Part shown: positions 46,075 through 57,500 of the stretch, in pieces
How the letters are laid out: every line of letters starts with the position of its first letter
How positions within the stretch are numbered: the first letter of the stretch is position 1
Origin: Pratylenchus scribneri
Lineage: Eukaryota; Nematoda; Chromadorea; Rhabditida; Pratylenchidae
DNA: 64,000 nucleotides
Reading direction: 5' to 3'
Assembly: GCA_030063045.1 (NCBI GenBank)
Contig: JAQSEB010000137.1
Location: 1,302,001 to 1,366,000 of the forward strand
The notes under the pieces: generated by a model
What the model saw: the letters and a program-made list of their open reading frames with translations, nothing else
Told to the model about the DNA's origin: nothing
Databases searched by the model: none
Position numbers and translations under genes: made by a program

Positions 46075-47249
46075 TTTTGCTAAATTGACGAATGGAGGGA
46101 AATGGTCTTTGAAATGGATGGGGACAAAGGCATAAAGACATCATTGATGGGAGCAATTCGCGCAATTTTTTGTGCTTTTTTTGTGCTGCTCATTTTTCCG
46201 GGGCCCCAAGAAAGTGAGAAAGCGAAGAAGAAGAAGAAGAATTATTCAAGGTCGACTGGAAGGAAAATGATTTGGAGGAACACAACAAATTACCCTTTTG
46301 AAATTACAAAGAATTGTTAAAGTAGAAAAATAGAACTGGAAGGAAGTGAAAAGAATAGCAATTAAAAAATCATTGTGCATTTTGGGATTTGTTTGTTTTA
46401 TAGAAGGGATTAGACCATCAATCTACAAACACATCCCCCATTCATTCATTCATTCATTTTTCTTTCCTAATTTTGGCATAAATCCCTTCTCTAATTTTAA
46501 ATCGCGCGAGGTAGCTTCAACTTGACTCCGTTTAAAATAATTTAAAAATGACTGAACCAATTTTGATGATTTTGGTATCAAATTAAAGAGCAGACTTTTG
46601 GCTATCTAAAAATATTAATTTTATTTAAATTGGTTCAGAATTGATGAAGATATGACCAAAAAACAATTTTAAATGATCTTAACCATGGTTTAACAAAATG
46701 TTCATTGCCTTTTGAAAATAACTTCATAATTTCTAAATCAATTTTAATAAATTAATATCATTTGATAGCCAAAAGTCTGCTCTTCAATTTGATATTAAAA
46801 TCAACAAAATTAGTTCATTCATTGATGAGTTATTAATTACAATATAAATGTCAATAATTTGGGGATTATCCTAGAATCCCCTTTCCATTATTTTACAATT
46901 CCATGCAAATTTTATTGCAAAATTCCCATAAAATGAATCCTTTTTCCAAAATTAATAAATAACCAAAAAATAATAAAACAATGTCATTGCTGGTACATTT
47001 TTTATACGTATTTATTCCCCAAAAATTTCACCGTTGTCCCAATCTATATTTTGCTCGTCCACAAAAATTATTTCCTCCACCGAAACAAAATCGATTCCCA
47101 AACGCAATTCAGTCAAATAAAAACAATTCTTTTTCCAATTAATAAAATAATAAAAAATTTTTTTATAAATTAATTAATTAAAAATGAAGGCAAAATGAGG
47201 CAAAATGATTTGAATAATTAATAAAAATTCATCAAATATTTTAAAGAGA
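46075..47249. other. Intergenic region between divergent genes
   Basis: Contains a 72-codon open frame at 46102-46320 that is Lys-rich and unrecognised, a CATT run near 46440, an R3 copy (46530-46840), and AT-rich sequence up to the UNC-93-like start. Presumably shared promoter DNA for the saposin-like and UNC-93-like genes. Confidence 0.5.
46530..46840. repeat. R3 inverted-repeat element
   Basis: Arms CTGAACCAATTTTGATGATT and its mirror near 46800, with AAAGAGCAGACTTTTGGCTA internal and its complement near 46765. The same organisation as 22085 and 27660. Intergenic copy. Confidence 0.72.
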
Positions 47250-50200
47250 ATGTTTCGTTGTTTGTAAGTTTTTTGGCCTAATAAAAAACATTTGAAAATA
47301 TCCAAAAAATAATTAGCAACTTTTGGCATTCACTGAATCCGCACACACGAAATGTGCTCCAATTGGGCATTGGCTTTTTCTTCATTTTTTTAGCATTCAA
47401 TTCACAAGGATTCATTGAGGAATCCGTTTTGGACACTTTCGCCCAAACTGGCCAAGTTGACAAACATGCCGGATATACAAGGTATGTGTCACACATTCCT
47501 CTATCCATTCTAAAAAAGGACTACTGTTCAATAAAAGTACGGTAATGTTTATTTTGAGAAATGAGAATAAAAGAAGACCAGCAGAGAGAAAATAGAAATA
47601 ATCAAATTTTGCCGTCGGCTTTCGTCACATTTTCTTCAAATAGCAGATAATTGAGTACCAATACCATTTACCAATGATTAAATACCTCATCATTTTTTTT
47701 GGAGCATAAATCAACGAGAAACCAACCAATTTATGAAAGTAATAAAACCATTGAAAACTCTAAATTTCCTCTAAAAAGTGCCTATAAATTTGTAAATCTA
47801 ATTTTTAAAAAGCTACATTTTTGTGAATGAAATAAACTTGAATTAAAAGCCGCTTTTTCTAGAAGGAGAAGAATTTTTAGAGAAGCCATTTTTGTCGTCT
47901 ATTTGAGCTTTTAAATGGCATAAGGTTTCCCCAAATTTGTTGCTTCATTATTGAGCTAAAACAAGGTCAAAAATGGCAGAGATACTCAACGGCTATTACT
48001 CATTTGTTTTGTTTTGGGCTTCCAGCCCAGACTAGGGGGTTTGTTATCCAATTTAAAAAATTCGAAAGACTAAACTTAATTTAATCTAAGTCACAATTAG
48101 ATCGGATTCACGAATATCTATTCTTCTCCCCTCTTTAATCTCCCACCCCAACACCTCTAATCCCCTTTCCGAATTTTCAGCCTTTCCATCATTTATGCTT
48201 CATTCACGGTGCTCAATTTCATCGCCCCACCAATCATCCAATTCCTTGGCACTCGCACTTCATTGGCCCTGGCTGGCCTGGCCTATGTCCTCTTTTTGGC
48301 CGGTTTCCTCCATCTTCATCAATGGTTCCTCTACAGTACATCCGCCCTTTTGGGCCTGGGGGCGGCTATCATTTGGACAGCACAGGGCAAATATTTGACT
48401 CGGAACAGTACGGAGAAAACAGCCGGAAAGCATAGCAGCCTCTTTTTGGCATTGAACCAGGCTTGGTAAATGCCAAATACCTTAAAAGCGCCTCATATTT
48501 ACCTAAGAAAAAACATGGCAAATTGTTGAAAAAGGAAAATTGTACGGTCCACATTTCAGAAGTCTATCCTAAGCCCATAACCATATACCATATTTTATAT
48601 TTGATTGAGTTTTCGGCTTGAGTTTAACCAATTCGAACTTAGTTTTGAACCATTAAACCAAAATTAGTTTAAATCGCTTATACCCCTTAATTGTTGACCA
48701 AACCAAAATGGGTTTAAACCGTTTAATACCCTTTAATTGTTGACCAAACCAAAATGGTTTTAAACCGTTTAATACCCTTTAATTGTTGACCAAACCATAA
48801 CAAATTACTATATACCATTCAATGCGTCCATTTTGACCAGCTCCATCCAATTTTGGATATATTTGGTTTGTGAATGTAGAATAAACCCATATTTAAACCA
48901 TTATAATTCTCTTGATGTTATTTTTCGAAATTTTTAGTGTATTTTTCGATTAATTAAATACCATCCTTCATTTATTTGGCTTCTCCAATTTCAGTTTGAC
49001 TTGTGGCGGCATTTTCCTGCTGATCATTTTCCTTTCCACTTCTTCCTCCGATCAAAATTCCAATTTGAATTCGGCCAATTCTTCTTCATCTACTTCATTT
49101 CCACCTTCCACCATTTTCATAATTTATTCCTCCTTCACTGGCATTGCCCTTTTTGGTGTTCTAATTTTGGCATTTTTGCCTTCTACAAAACGACAATTGG
49201 AAGGAGAAAATGTCAAAACGAAAGGAGACGAAACAAAATTATTGAGGGAATCAAATTTGGAACAAATCAGTGAGTGAAATTTTGATTATTTAAAAATATT
49301 TAAATGCCATTTTTCTTTATTAGAGTCAATATTCAAAGTTGCGGCCACACCAAAAATGGCTGCTTTGGCATTCAGTTTTGCCTATTCCGGCATTTTGCTC
49401 AGTTTCTGGAGCAGGTTAAATGCTACATATTACCAAAGAAAAATACTGAAAATGTCTAAAAAATGTGGAAAGAATTAATTAGTCCAAAAAGTTATAACGG
49501 CCCAGAAATTTGTCATAGACCAATAATCTAGTGGAGAAAACTCTTAAAGACGCATCAATAAAAAATTGTTTTAGTTTTGGGTTTAAACAATTCTAACTTA
49601 TTAGCTTTTAACCAAAAATCAAAATTGGTTTAAGCTGTTTAATACGCATTTTAATTTATTTATATATTATATATCTCAAATTTCATATTTTTCAGCATTT
49701 TCCCAACGGCTATTCTCAACACCGTCCAATTCCAGGCACAATTCAGTCCAAAAATTTTGATTGCCTTGAATAGCATTGTCAAAGGATTGGGCCAACCACT
49801 TTGTAGGGAATATGATTGAGCACTTGCATTCTTTTTTTGGTCCATACCTCATCGAGACAATAAACAATCTTAGAAACAATATACTATAGAAAGAGCTGAG
49901 TTTCTTTAAAAAATGCTTTAAAAAATATATTTTAAATTAAGAAAGATTTGAAGAAAAGACGCATTTTCCCCGAAGGTTTCGAGATATTCACAATCTCAGA
50001 TTTCTAATCTTTTTAATATTATTAATCTCACATTTTGTAAAAAGGAAACTCAGCTCTTTCAAATGTTATATCCCTTTCCTAAATTGGCCATTATAACTCG
50101 TTGAGATATGGGCCGAAAAACCAATGGAAGTGGCTCAACATCCGATTTTTAATTCCCCATTCAAAAATATATTCCCTTGTAGTGAGCCTCTTTTTCCATT

Positions 50201-51508
50201 GGTTCCATCTGCATCGAATACGCCGAAGTCGGCTTGTCCTAGTCGGTGTCCTCATTAATTTAACCGCATTTGCCCTTTGCTTCATCAATTTGCCGAACAT
50301 TTCCCCATTGGGTCGAACTGATGAGGAGGAGGCTTTGATTCGGCCAAGGTACATTTTGCCTATTTCTTTCAAAATTATCCCCCTTATACCCATAGAGCTT
50401 GGATTGCCCTACTTTGTGGTTTTTTGCTCAGTTTTGGCGATGCCTGTTGGAATACACAACTATTTTCCTTTCTTATTGCCAATTATCCAAATAAAAGTGC
50501 CGAGGCATTTGCTCTGCTCAAATTCTATCAGGCAAAGCACATTCTATTTAATTTGTCGAAAATACATTGAAAATTGCCAATTACAATGCTTTAAGGAAGG
50601 GTTTTTCCTACATTCACAAACCATTTACCCAAAATTGAATAGAGCTGGTCAAGACGAATTGAATGGTATATAATTTGTTATGGGGGTATTAAACGGTTTA
50701 AACCCATTTTGGTTTGGTCAAAAATTAAAGGGTATTAAACGGTTTAAACCCATTTTGGTTTGGTCAAAAATTAAAGGGTATTAAACGGTTTAAACCCATT
50801 TTGGTTTGGTCAAAAATTAAAGGGTATTAAACGGTTTAAACCCATTTTGGTTTGGTCAACAATTAAAGGGTATTAAACGGTTTAAACCCATTTTGGTTTG
50901 GTCAACAATTAAAGGGTATTAAACGGTTTAAACCCATTTTGGTTTGGTCAACAATTAAAGGGTATTAAACGGTTTAAACTCATTTTGGTTTGGTCAACAA
51001 TTAAAGGGTATTAAACGGTTTAAACCCATTTTGGTTTGGTCAACAATTAAAGGGTATTAAACGGTTTAAACTCATTTTGGTTTGGTCAACAATTAAAGGG
51101 TATTAAACGGTTTAAACCCATTTTGGTTTGGTCAACAATTAAAGGATATTAAACGGTTTAAACCAATTTTGATTTAATGATTCAAAACTAAATTATAATT
51201 GGTTAAACCTTATTCAAAACATTATCAAATGATGCGTCTTGATGAGATCTATCCATTGAGTATAAAGATTTATGAGTAAAAATTATAATTTTTTCGACTA
51301 ATTAAATATTTTCCCAAAATTAATCCCCATAATTATATTTTTTTAGTCTTTGCTAACTTCAATTCTCTTCTACATTTCTGCCCATCTTTTGCTTCATTGG
51401 CATTTGATTATTTTGTTAATTTCTGCCATTCTCGGCTATTTTGGCTTTATGATTGCGGAAATGCTAGAGGAGAAAAAGCCACGTGAAATTCGGGTCCAAA
51501 ATGAATGA
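47250..51508 (+). CDS. UNC-93-like / MFSD11-like multipass membrane protein
   Basis: Nine exons: 47250-47263, 47317-47481, 48181-48465, 48995-49269, 49324-49414, 49696-49802, 50183-50348, 50396-50531, 51347-51508; 466 residues in continuous frame. The major-facilitator fold of the UNC-93 family shows as LGIGFFFIFLAFNSQGFIEE (TM1), SIIYASFTVLNFIAPP, GLGAAIIWTAQGKYLTRNS (the family signature), ATPKMAALAFSFAYSGILLS, SFGDACWNTQLFSFL and FALLKFYQSLLTS near the C-terminus. C. elegans UNC-93 is a regulatory subunit of the two-pore potassium channel SUP-9; other family members have different or unknown roles, and this one could be MFSD11-like. The intron after 50531 is GC-AG: the join KFYQ|SLLT is seamless against the family. 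Four introns contain VTIR or R2 sequence. Tail-to-tail with a K2P channel gene, 36 bp between stops. Confidence 0.92.
47690..47975. repeat. R2-type inverted-repeat element
   Basis: Arms AAAACCATTGAAAACTCTAA..CCTCTAAAAAGTGCC and ATTTGAGCTTTTAAATGGCA, more diverged than other copies. In intron 2 of the UNC-93-like gene. Confidence 0.6.
48520..48960 (+). mobile_element. VTIR element copy F (about 3 array units)
   Basis: TTTAACCAATTCGAACTTAG, about three 46-bp units (48655-48795), then TTCAATGCGTCCATTTTGAC, TTTGGTTTGTGAATGTAG and an outer end TTTTTCGATTAATTAAATAC. It occupies intron 3 of the UNC-93-like gene (48466-48994). Its outer right end shares AAATACCATCC with the element at 5446-5780. Confidence 0.82.
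49415..49695 (+). mobile_element. Decayed VTIR relic forming a whole intron
   Basis: The intron between UNC-93 exons 5 and 6 contains AAAGACGCATCAATAAAAAA, GTTTAAACAATTCTAACTTA and a single degraded array unit (AATTGGTTTAAGCTGTTTAA at about 49623-49642), in VTIR order, close to both splice sites. It is the most degraded member seen. Confidence 0.6.
49845..50125. repeat. R2-type inverted-repeat element
   Basis: Arms CAATATACTATAGAAAGAGC and ACTCAGCTCTTTCAAATGTT with flanking TTTGGTCCATACCTCATCGA and its counterpart CTCGTTGAGATATGGGCCGA. In intron 6 of the UNC-93-like gene. Confidence 0.68.
50542..51330 (-). mobile_element. VTIR element copy G (about 10 array units)
   Basis: TTCTATTTAATTTGTCGAAA begins about 10 bases after the GC donor; then TTTCCTACATTCACAAACCA, GAGCTGGTCAAGACGAATTG, about ten 46-bp units (50690-51175), CAAATGATGCGTCTTGATGA, and the outer end TTTTTTCGACTAATTAAATA about 35 bases before the acceptor. 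Intron 8 of the UNC-93-like gene is essentially this element. Confidence 0.88.
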
Positions 51509-51544
51509 ATCAAAATTTAAAATGAAATTATTATTTGTATAAAA

Positions 51545-54500
51545 TTATTGTTTTTCATCAATGTCTTCTTCGTCCTCAGATGAATTTTCCTCTTTCAATG
51601 GGATTCGGGCAATTGGGAATATTGGATTGGCCAAATACTGAAAATGTAACAAATACAATTGAGGGAAGTGCTAGAGAATGAGGCTCAATTTTCCGCCTAA
51701 ATAACTCATCAATGACTGAACCAATTTTAATGATTTTAGTATCAATTTTAAGAGCTGACTTTTGGCTATCAAATGATACAAATTTTATTTAAATTGGTTC
51801 AAAAATGATTGAAGTTTTGCCCAAAAAACAACTGCTGAAATGACTTTTTCTATGGATTTATCGAAATTTTCTGTATTCGGCACAACTTCATCAATTCCTT
51901 ACCAATTTAAATAAAATTAATATAATTTGATAGCCAAAAGTCTACTCTTTAATTTGATTAGAAAATTATCAAAATTGGTTCGGTCTTTAATTATTTTAAA
52001 CGGTGACAAATTGAGTGCAAGGCTAGAAATCCTACGTCGAAATTATCCTGACTGAATGAAGTGCCCGGTGGCATTAATTCTTCCGCTCCCATAATTTGTA
52101 CCACTCTACTGTGCACACCGGTTTGGATGCTCAAATCCACCTTAAATTTGCCCCCAAATATATTTTTATTTCGACCCAATTTTTCCAAAACCATTCTGTC
52201 CATTTTCTCCCCTTTTTGTGCCAATTCCCTCATTTTCTCCATTTGCATTTTTTGCCTTTCCAATTGGCTCAATTCCTCCCTTTTCAAACGAACAAATTCC
52301 GAAATGTCCTTTAGAGGAATATCATAAAGTGGAAAATGTTCACCGGTTTTTGCCGCCTCAAACATATTCGCCAACCACCGTCTACAAAAAAGGGACAAAA
52401 TTGGATGGAAGAATGGCAAATTAAACTTGCCTATAATATTCCAATTCCATTGGATTTTGATGACCTTCTACAGATGAAATTTGGCCGTGTTGTTCCATTT
52501 TACTTGTCATTCCTCGTTTTGGCATTAATTTTGCCATTTGGCCAGAGGCCAACACCAAATTGGCCAATGGCATTATTTTGAGTCCTGTCAATTGGGGAAT
52601 TGTTAACAATCACCACGGTCAAATTTCTATTGGGGAATACTTAATTTGCCGAAAAGAGTATCGAAAAATGCCGAAAAGTTTGTAATGGTTCAGAAGATTT
52701 TCTTATACTTTTTAAAGTTTAAACTATATTCAATCAATTGATCTCGGCAAGAGGCATCATTTGATTTATGTTTTTGGCTTTGGTTTAATCAATTCTAACC
52801 TAGTTTTGAACCATTAAACCAAAATTAATTTAAACCGTTTAATACCCTTTAATTGTTGACCAAACCAAAATGGGTTTAAACCGTTTAATACCCTTTAATT
52901 GTTGACCAAACCAAAATGGGTTTAAACCGTTTAATACCCTTTAATTGTTGTCCAAACCAAAATGGGCTTAAACCGTTTAATACCCTTTAATTGTTGACCA
53001 AACCAAAATGGGTTTAAACCGTTTAATACCCTTTAATTGTTGACCAAACCATAACAAATTATATACCATTCAATGCGTCTTGACCAGCTCTATCCAATTT
53101 TGGGTATATTTGGTTTGTGAATGTAGGACAAACCAGCTTTAAACCATTCTATTTTGGCCCTATTAATAGTTTTTTAAGCAAATTAAATATTATTTATTTA
53201 TATTTTATATTACCAACCAGTTCCGCCACTCTTTCCTTCAGCCATTTCCATCATTTTTGCGCCTTTCTTTCCTTCATCATCAGCCGAAACCAATTTTATT
53301 CCACCACCCTCCATTTGAACGGCTTTCATTTGTTCGCCACCTTTTGCCTCGATAGAACTTTGCCAAACAAAATTCAGGCCACCCGACTTTGTTGTTCCCA
53401 TTGGTTTGATGAATTCCGGCAACATTTTGTCCAATTCTACCAATTCTGCTTCATTCAATTTGACCAATTCTTCGGTCACCTCTTTGCCAATTTCCCCAGT
53501 CTTTCGCTTTTCAATTTTCATTGGCTCAATTTCACCGGTGCTTTCATTTTGAACCAACAAAATTTTGGAAATGTCCAATGGCACTAAAAGGGAATGGGTA
53601 TAATATTAATTAAGTGAAGGTTGATTATGTTTTGGCCAATAAAAATTTCCCTGCCAATTTTGATTTCGCTGTGTTTTCTAATTATTCTACAATTCTAATC
53701 GATACTTGTGGTTTATCTATAAGACAAGATAGTTTTGATGTGAAGAGTCGTCCATAAATAATTAGGATTAGGTTTACGGATATGCCAATGATAACCTATC
53801 CCTTGATAACCCCAAAGCTATACCGGATATCCCATATGGATTATCGTAACCTTTCAGCAATTGACAAAATAATACTAACAAGTACCCTTTAATCTATGGT
53901 TCAATCGATTCGTTAGGGTCGATTTTATTTACAAGATTTCAAATAGATTTAATTGGGTTTTAGTAAATTTATGGCCAATTTAAATTATGGATATTAAACC
54001 CGTTTAACATTTTTACAACGATTAAATTTGGCCTATATTTTTGTATTTTTCTATTAAATTCGGCCATGCCGAATTGAAGTCATATATTAATGCTCTAGGA
54101 TGTCTACGAGTATATGAGTTATTGATATTGCCATAAGACAAAATCTACCATGTTTTCCTCTATCTATATCTATATTATTTTTTGGTCAGTAAAAATAGAA
54201 ACAGAATACATAATTTGACAAGAAAATCAGAATCGACTCCGACAATCAGAATACCTTTTGATGTGGTTCCCAATTCTGCCATTTTTCCTTCAATCCTCAC
54301 GGGCATTTTCTCCTCCAATTGGATTTGCTCCTTTTGTTCATCAGTGGCGACCACTTCCTCAAATTTAGTGACCAATTGTTCAATTTTACGCCCTTTCAAT
54401 TTGGATGGAATTCTTTTTGCCGTTCCACCAGCCTCTTTCGGTGGCTTTTCCTTTAGCACAATTTTCTCTTGAAGTTTAATTTCAATTGGTTCATTGCTTG

Positions 54501-57500
54501 ATTTGGACGATATTGGAATGAATTGTTGGGCAATTTTTGTCTCTGTCGTTTGAATTATTCCAATTTCTTCCTTCTCTTCTCCTCCTCCTTCTTTTGCCAT
54601 CAAAATTTCCAATTTGCTTCCAATTTTCTCCCTAAAAATGCCAACAATAGTAAAATATGATTATTGAGTACCACCAATTGAGGATCTGGACCACTCTTTT
54701 GGCCATAACTTAACAAGGAAGTAATCAATTTAGCAAGGCGATATGCCATTTGAAAGCCAAGATTATCCTCTAAAAAGTGGCGCTTCTTAATTATTTCAAA
54801 ACTCTAAACATTTTTAGGAAAAATTATTTTTCCTCAAATACTCAAAAAGTTGAGTTTCAGACTCGAAGAAATGTAACTTTCACAAAAGCAAGATTTTACT
54901 AATTTAAATAAGCCACATTAAACAAGACATTTTTAGCTTTCCAATAGTATATCGCCTTCCCGAATTGGTCTATTGCTTTTTTGAGCTTTAGGCTAAAAAC
55001 CTAAATGGATATTTATATTCAGTCAGCAGTACTAACTACTAAACCATTCAATTAACATATATATGTTGCAGCCGATCTCGTTTTTTCAGCCGATCTCGTT
55101 ACGGCATGTTCTAGCTATCGTACAGCCTTGATCAATAGCTCAATCGATTCGTCAGGGTCGGTTTTGTTTATAAGATTTCAATTTCAAAATAATTTGACCA
55201 GTTTGAACCAAAGTTATGGCCAATTGAAATTTCAGGTTTTCAAACCGGTTTAACTAGGGTAGGGCTAGGTTAGGGTAGGGCCAGCATTGGTTTTAGGGCG
55301 AGGGCTAGGTTAGGGCTAAGAATAGGAAAAAATTATTGCTCTATGTGGCCTAGGAGCCGAGATATGGCCATTATTCAAAAACTACAATGTCTGCCACTAC
55401 ACTATTTCTGGTCAGTGGGAAACGAGATCGGCTAGCCGATTTCGAGTTCGGCTAAAACGATATCGGCTGCGACATATATATTCAACCAAGAAATAAAAAT
55501 TGCCAAATCACAAATTTCCTTTACCTTTCTTTTCCCATTATTCCACTGTCCATTCTCTCCTCCTCCTCCTCCTCCACATTTGAATATTCCCAATTTGTTT
55601 GCGTCCATTTAGGCCATATTCTTTCGCTTTGTTTTCTGGCCATTTCCTTCAATTCCCCCATTCCCAAATTCCATGTTTCCATCATTGTTTTCAGTTCAAA
55701 ATCTACTTTTGTCATTCCTTCATCAGTTTGTGCCGCCGATTCAGTCGTAAAATGTCCAATTTCCAGGCGACCATCCAAATCGCCAATGCCACTTCCGCCA
55801 ATCATTCCTCCACCCAATCCCGAGATTTCTTTTCCAAATCCACCTTCTTCACCAATTGCGGCACAAATTGTTTCCATTCTCTCCAATTTTGCCAACAATT
55901 TATTCATTTCAATATATTCTTCTTCCGTTTCTTTCCTTTTCGGCTCCTTAATTGCCAATTCCGCTTCGGCATAAATCAAATGCTCTTCGGATTGGGGCAA
56001 ATATTTTGTCTCAAAAAATGGACTCCGAATGAGTTGAATATCCAAAATTGTTTCTTCATAATTTCCTCGCGAAATGTATTCTCCTTGAGTGATTTGCACA
56101 GAAAATTCCTCGCTTGATTCCTCCAAAATGCCACCATCCACCTTTTTCCTTCTCCATTTCTTCGGCATTTGTTCAATGTTTTCTTCTTCTTCCTCCTCCT
56201 CCTCTTCTTCTTCTTTCTCCATTTTATCCCTCTTCATCCGTTTTATCTCCTCCAACAATTCCAATTTGTCCTAAAAATATAAATGCTGTGGTGAATATAA
56301 GCGAAATTAAATTGGGGCAAATAGGCGGAATTAAATTGGGGCAAATAGGCGGAATTAAATTGGGGCAAATAGGCGGAATTAAATTGGGGCAAATAGGCGG
56401 AATTAAATTGGGGCAAATAGGCGGAATTAAATTGGGGCAAATAGACGGAATTAAATTGGGGCAAATAGGCGGAATTAAATTTGGGCAAATAGGCAGAATT
56501 AATTTAAATCAATCCATCCCCAAAATAACCTCTTTGCTCAATTCTTCGCCGCCTTCCGATGAATTTGACGATGTTAAATTGCTACTTTTTATTTCAACTT
56601 TTTTCGTCCGCTTTTTCCTCTTCAATTCCCTCATTTTCTCCATCAAACAATCAATTTCCTGTGATGAACAATTTATTTAATTTACCCTCGTTTCCATTTC
56701 AAACCCGATCATCCAATCCGAATGTCCTTTTCAATTCGTCCCTTTCCATTTGGGCATCGGCCAGTCCCCCCTGGCCTTGTGCCTCAATTTGGGCAATTTC
56801 CATTGTTGATCCCTCTCCGGATTTGCCGCCTTCCACCTCCATTCCCCTTCGAAATGTGCTCGTCAATTGAGTTTGCACTGGTCGGCTTAACAATAATGGC
56901 CTCTCCGTTTGCACTCTTTTCCCTTTCATTTGCTCTCTTAAAAAATGGCAAAATTGTCTTATGCGGTAGGGGATGTTTCAGTAGCGTCATTTCAGTACTT
57001 GGGCAATCTTTTGTTAATAGCTCAAGGCAAGAATCAAGGAAAGCGATATACATTGTAAAGTCCAAAATGTCCTGTCATCATAGGTTATTTTAAATTTTTT
57101 TAAATTTCAATTTCAAATATCTTGAATTAAATTAATCCGAATTTTTTGAAAGAAAATCCGCGTTTTCTTAAAGTATTTAAGTTTTAAAATAATTAGAAAA
57201 GCCACTTTTAAAAGGACTTTGAGAGCTCAAAAATTGCTTATCGCCTTCCCAGATTAGTTAAAGCCGCCTTGAGCTATGACCTATGACCAGGAGAAAGGCC
57301 CAGGTACAGGTTTTAAAATGGAGGTAGTGAAATTTCCTATTTCGTTTCAGCCCCCTCCTTAATTTTATAATTTACCTTTTTACCGCCTCAGTTTGTGCTC
57401 CAATGCTTGTCAACCAATCATCGGCTGTCTCGAAACTCAATGGCCCAGATTCAGTCGATTGTTTTTGTTCCTGCGAATTCTCTTCCCCTCCATTATCCAA

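Noticed and set aside
46102..46320. 72-codon frame with a hydrophobic stretch and a Lys run
   Set aside because: It starts opposite the saposin-like start region, has no family resemblance and no splice context.
55256..55320. GGTTAGGG-like words suggesting interstitial telomere repeat
   Set aside because: Irregular spacing and not the nematode TTAGGC unit; they sit inside a TIR element.
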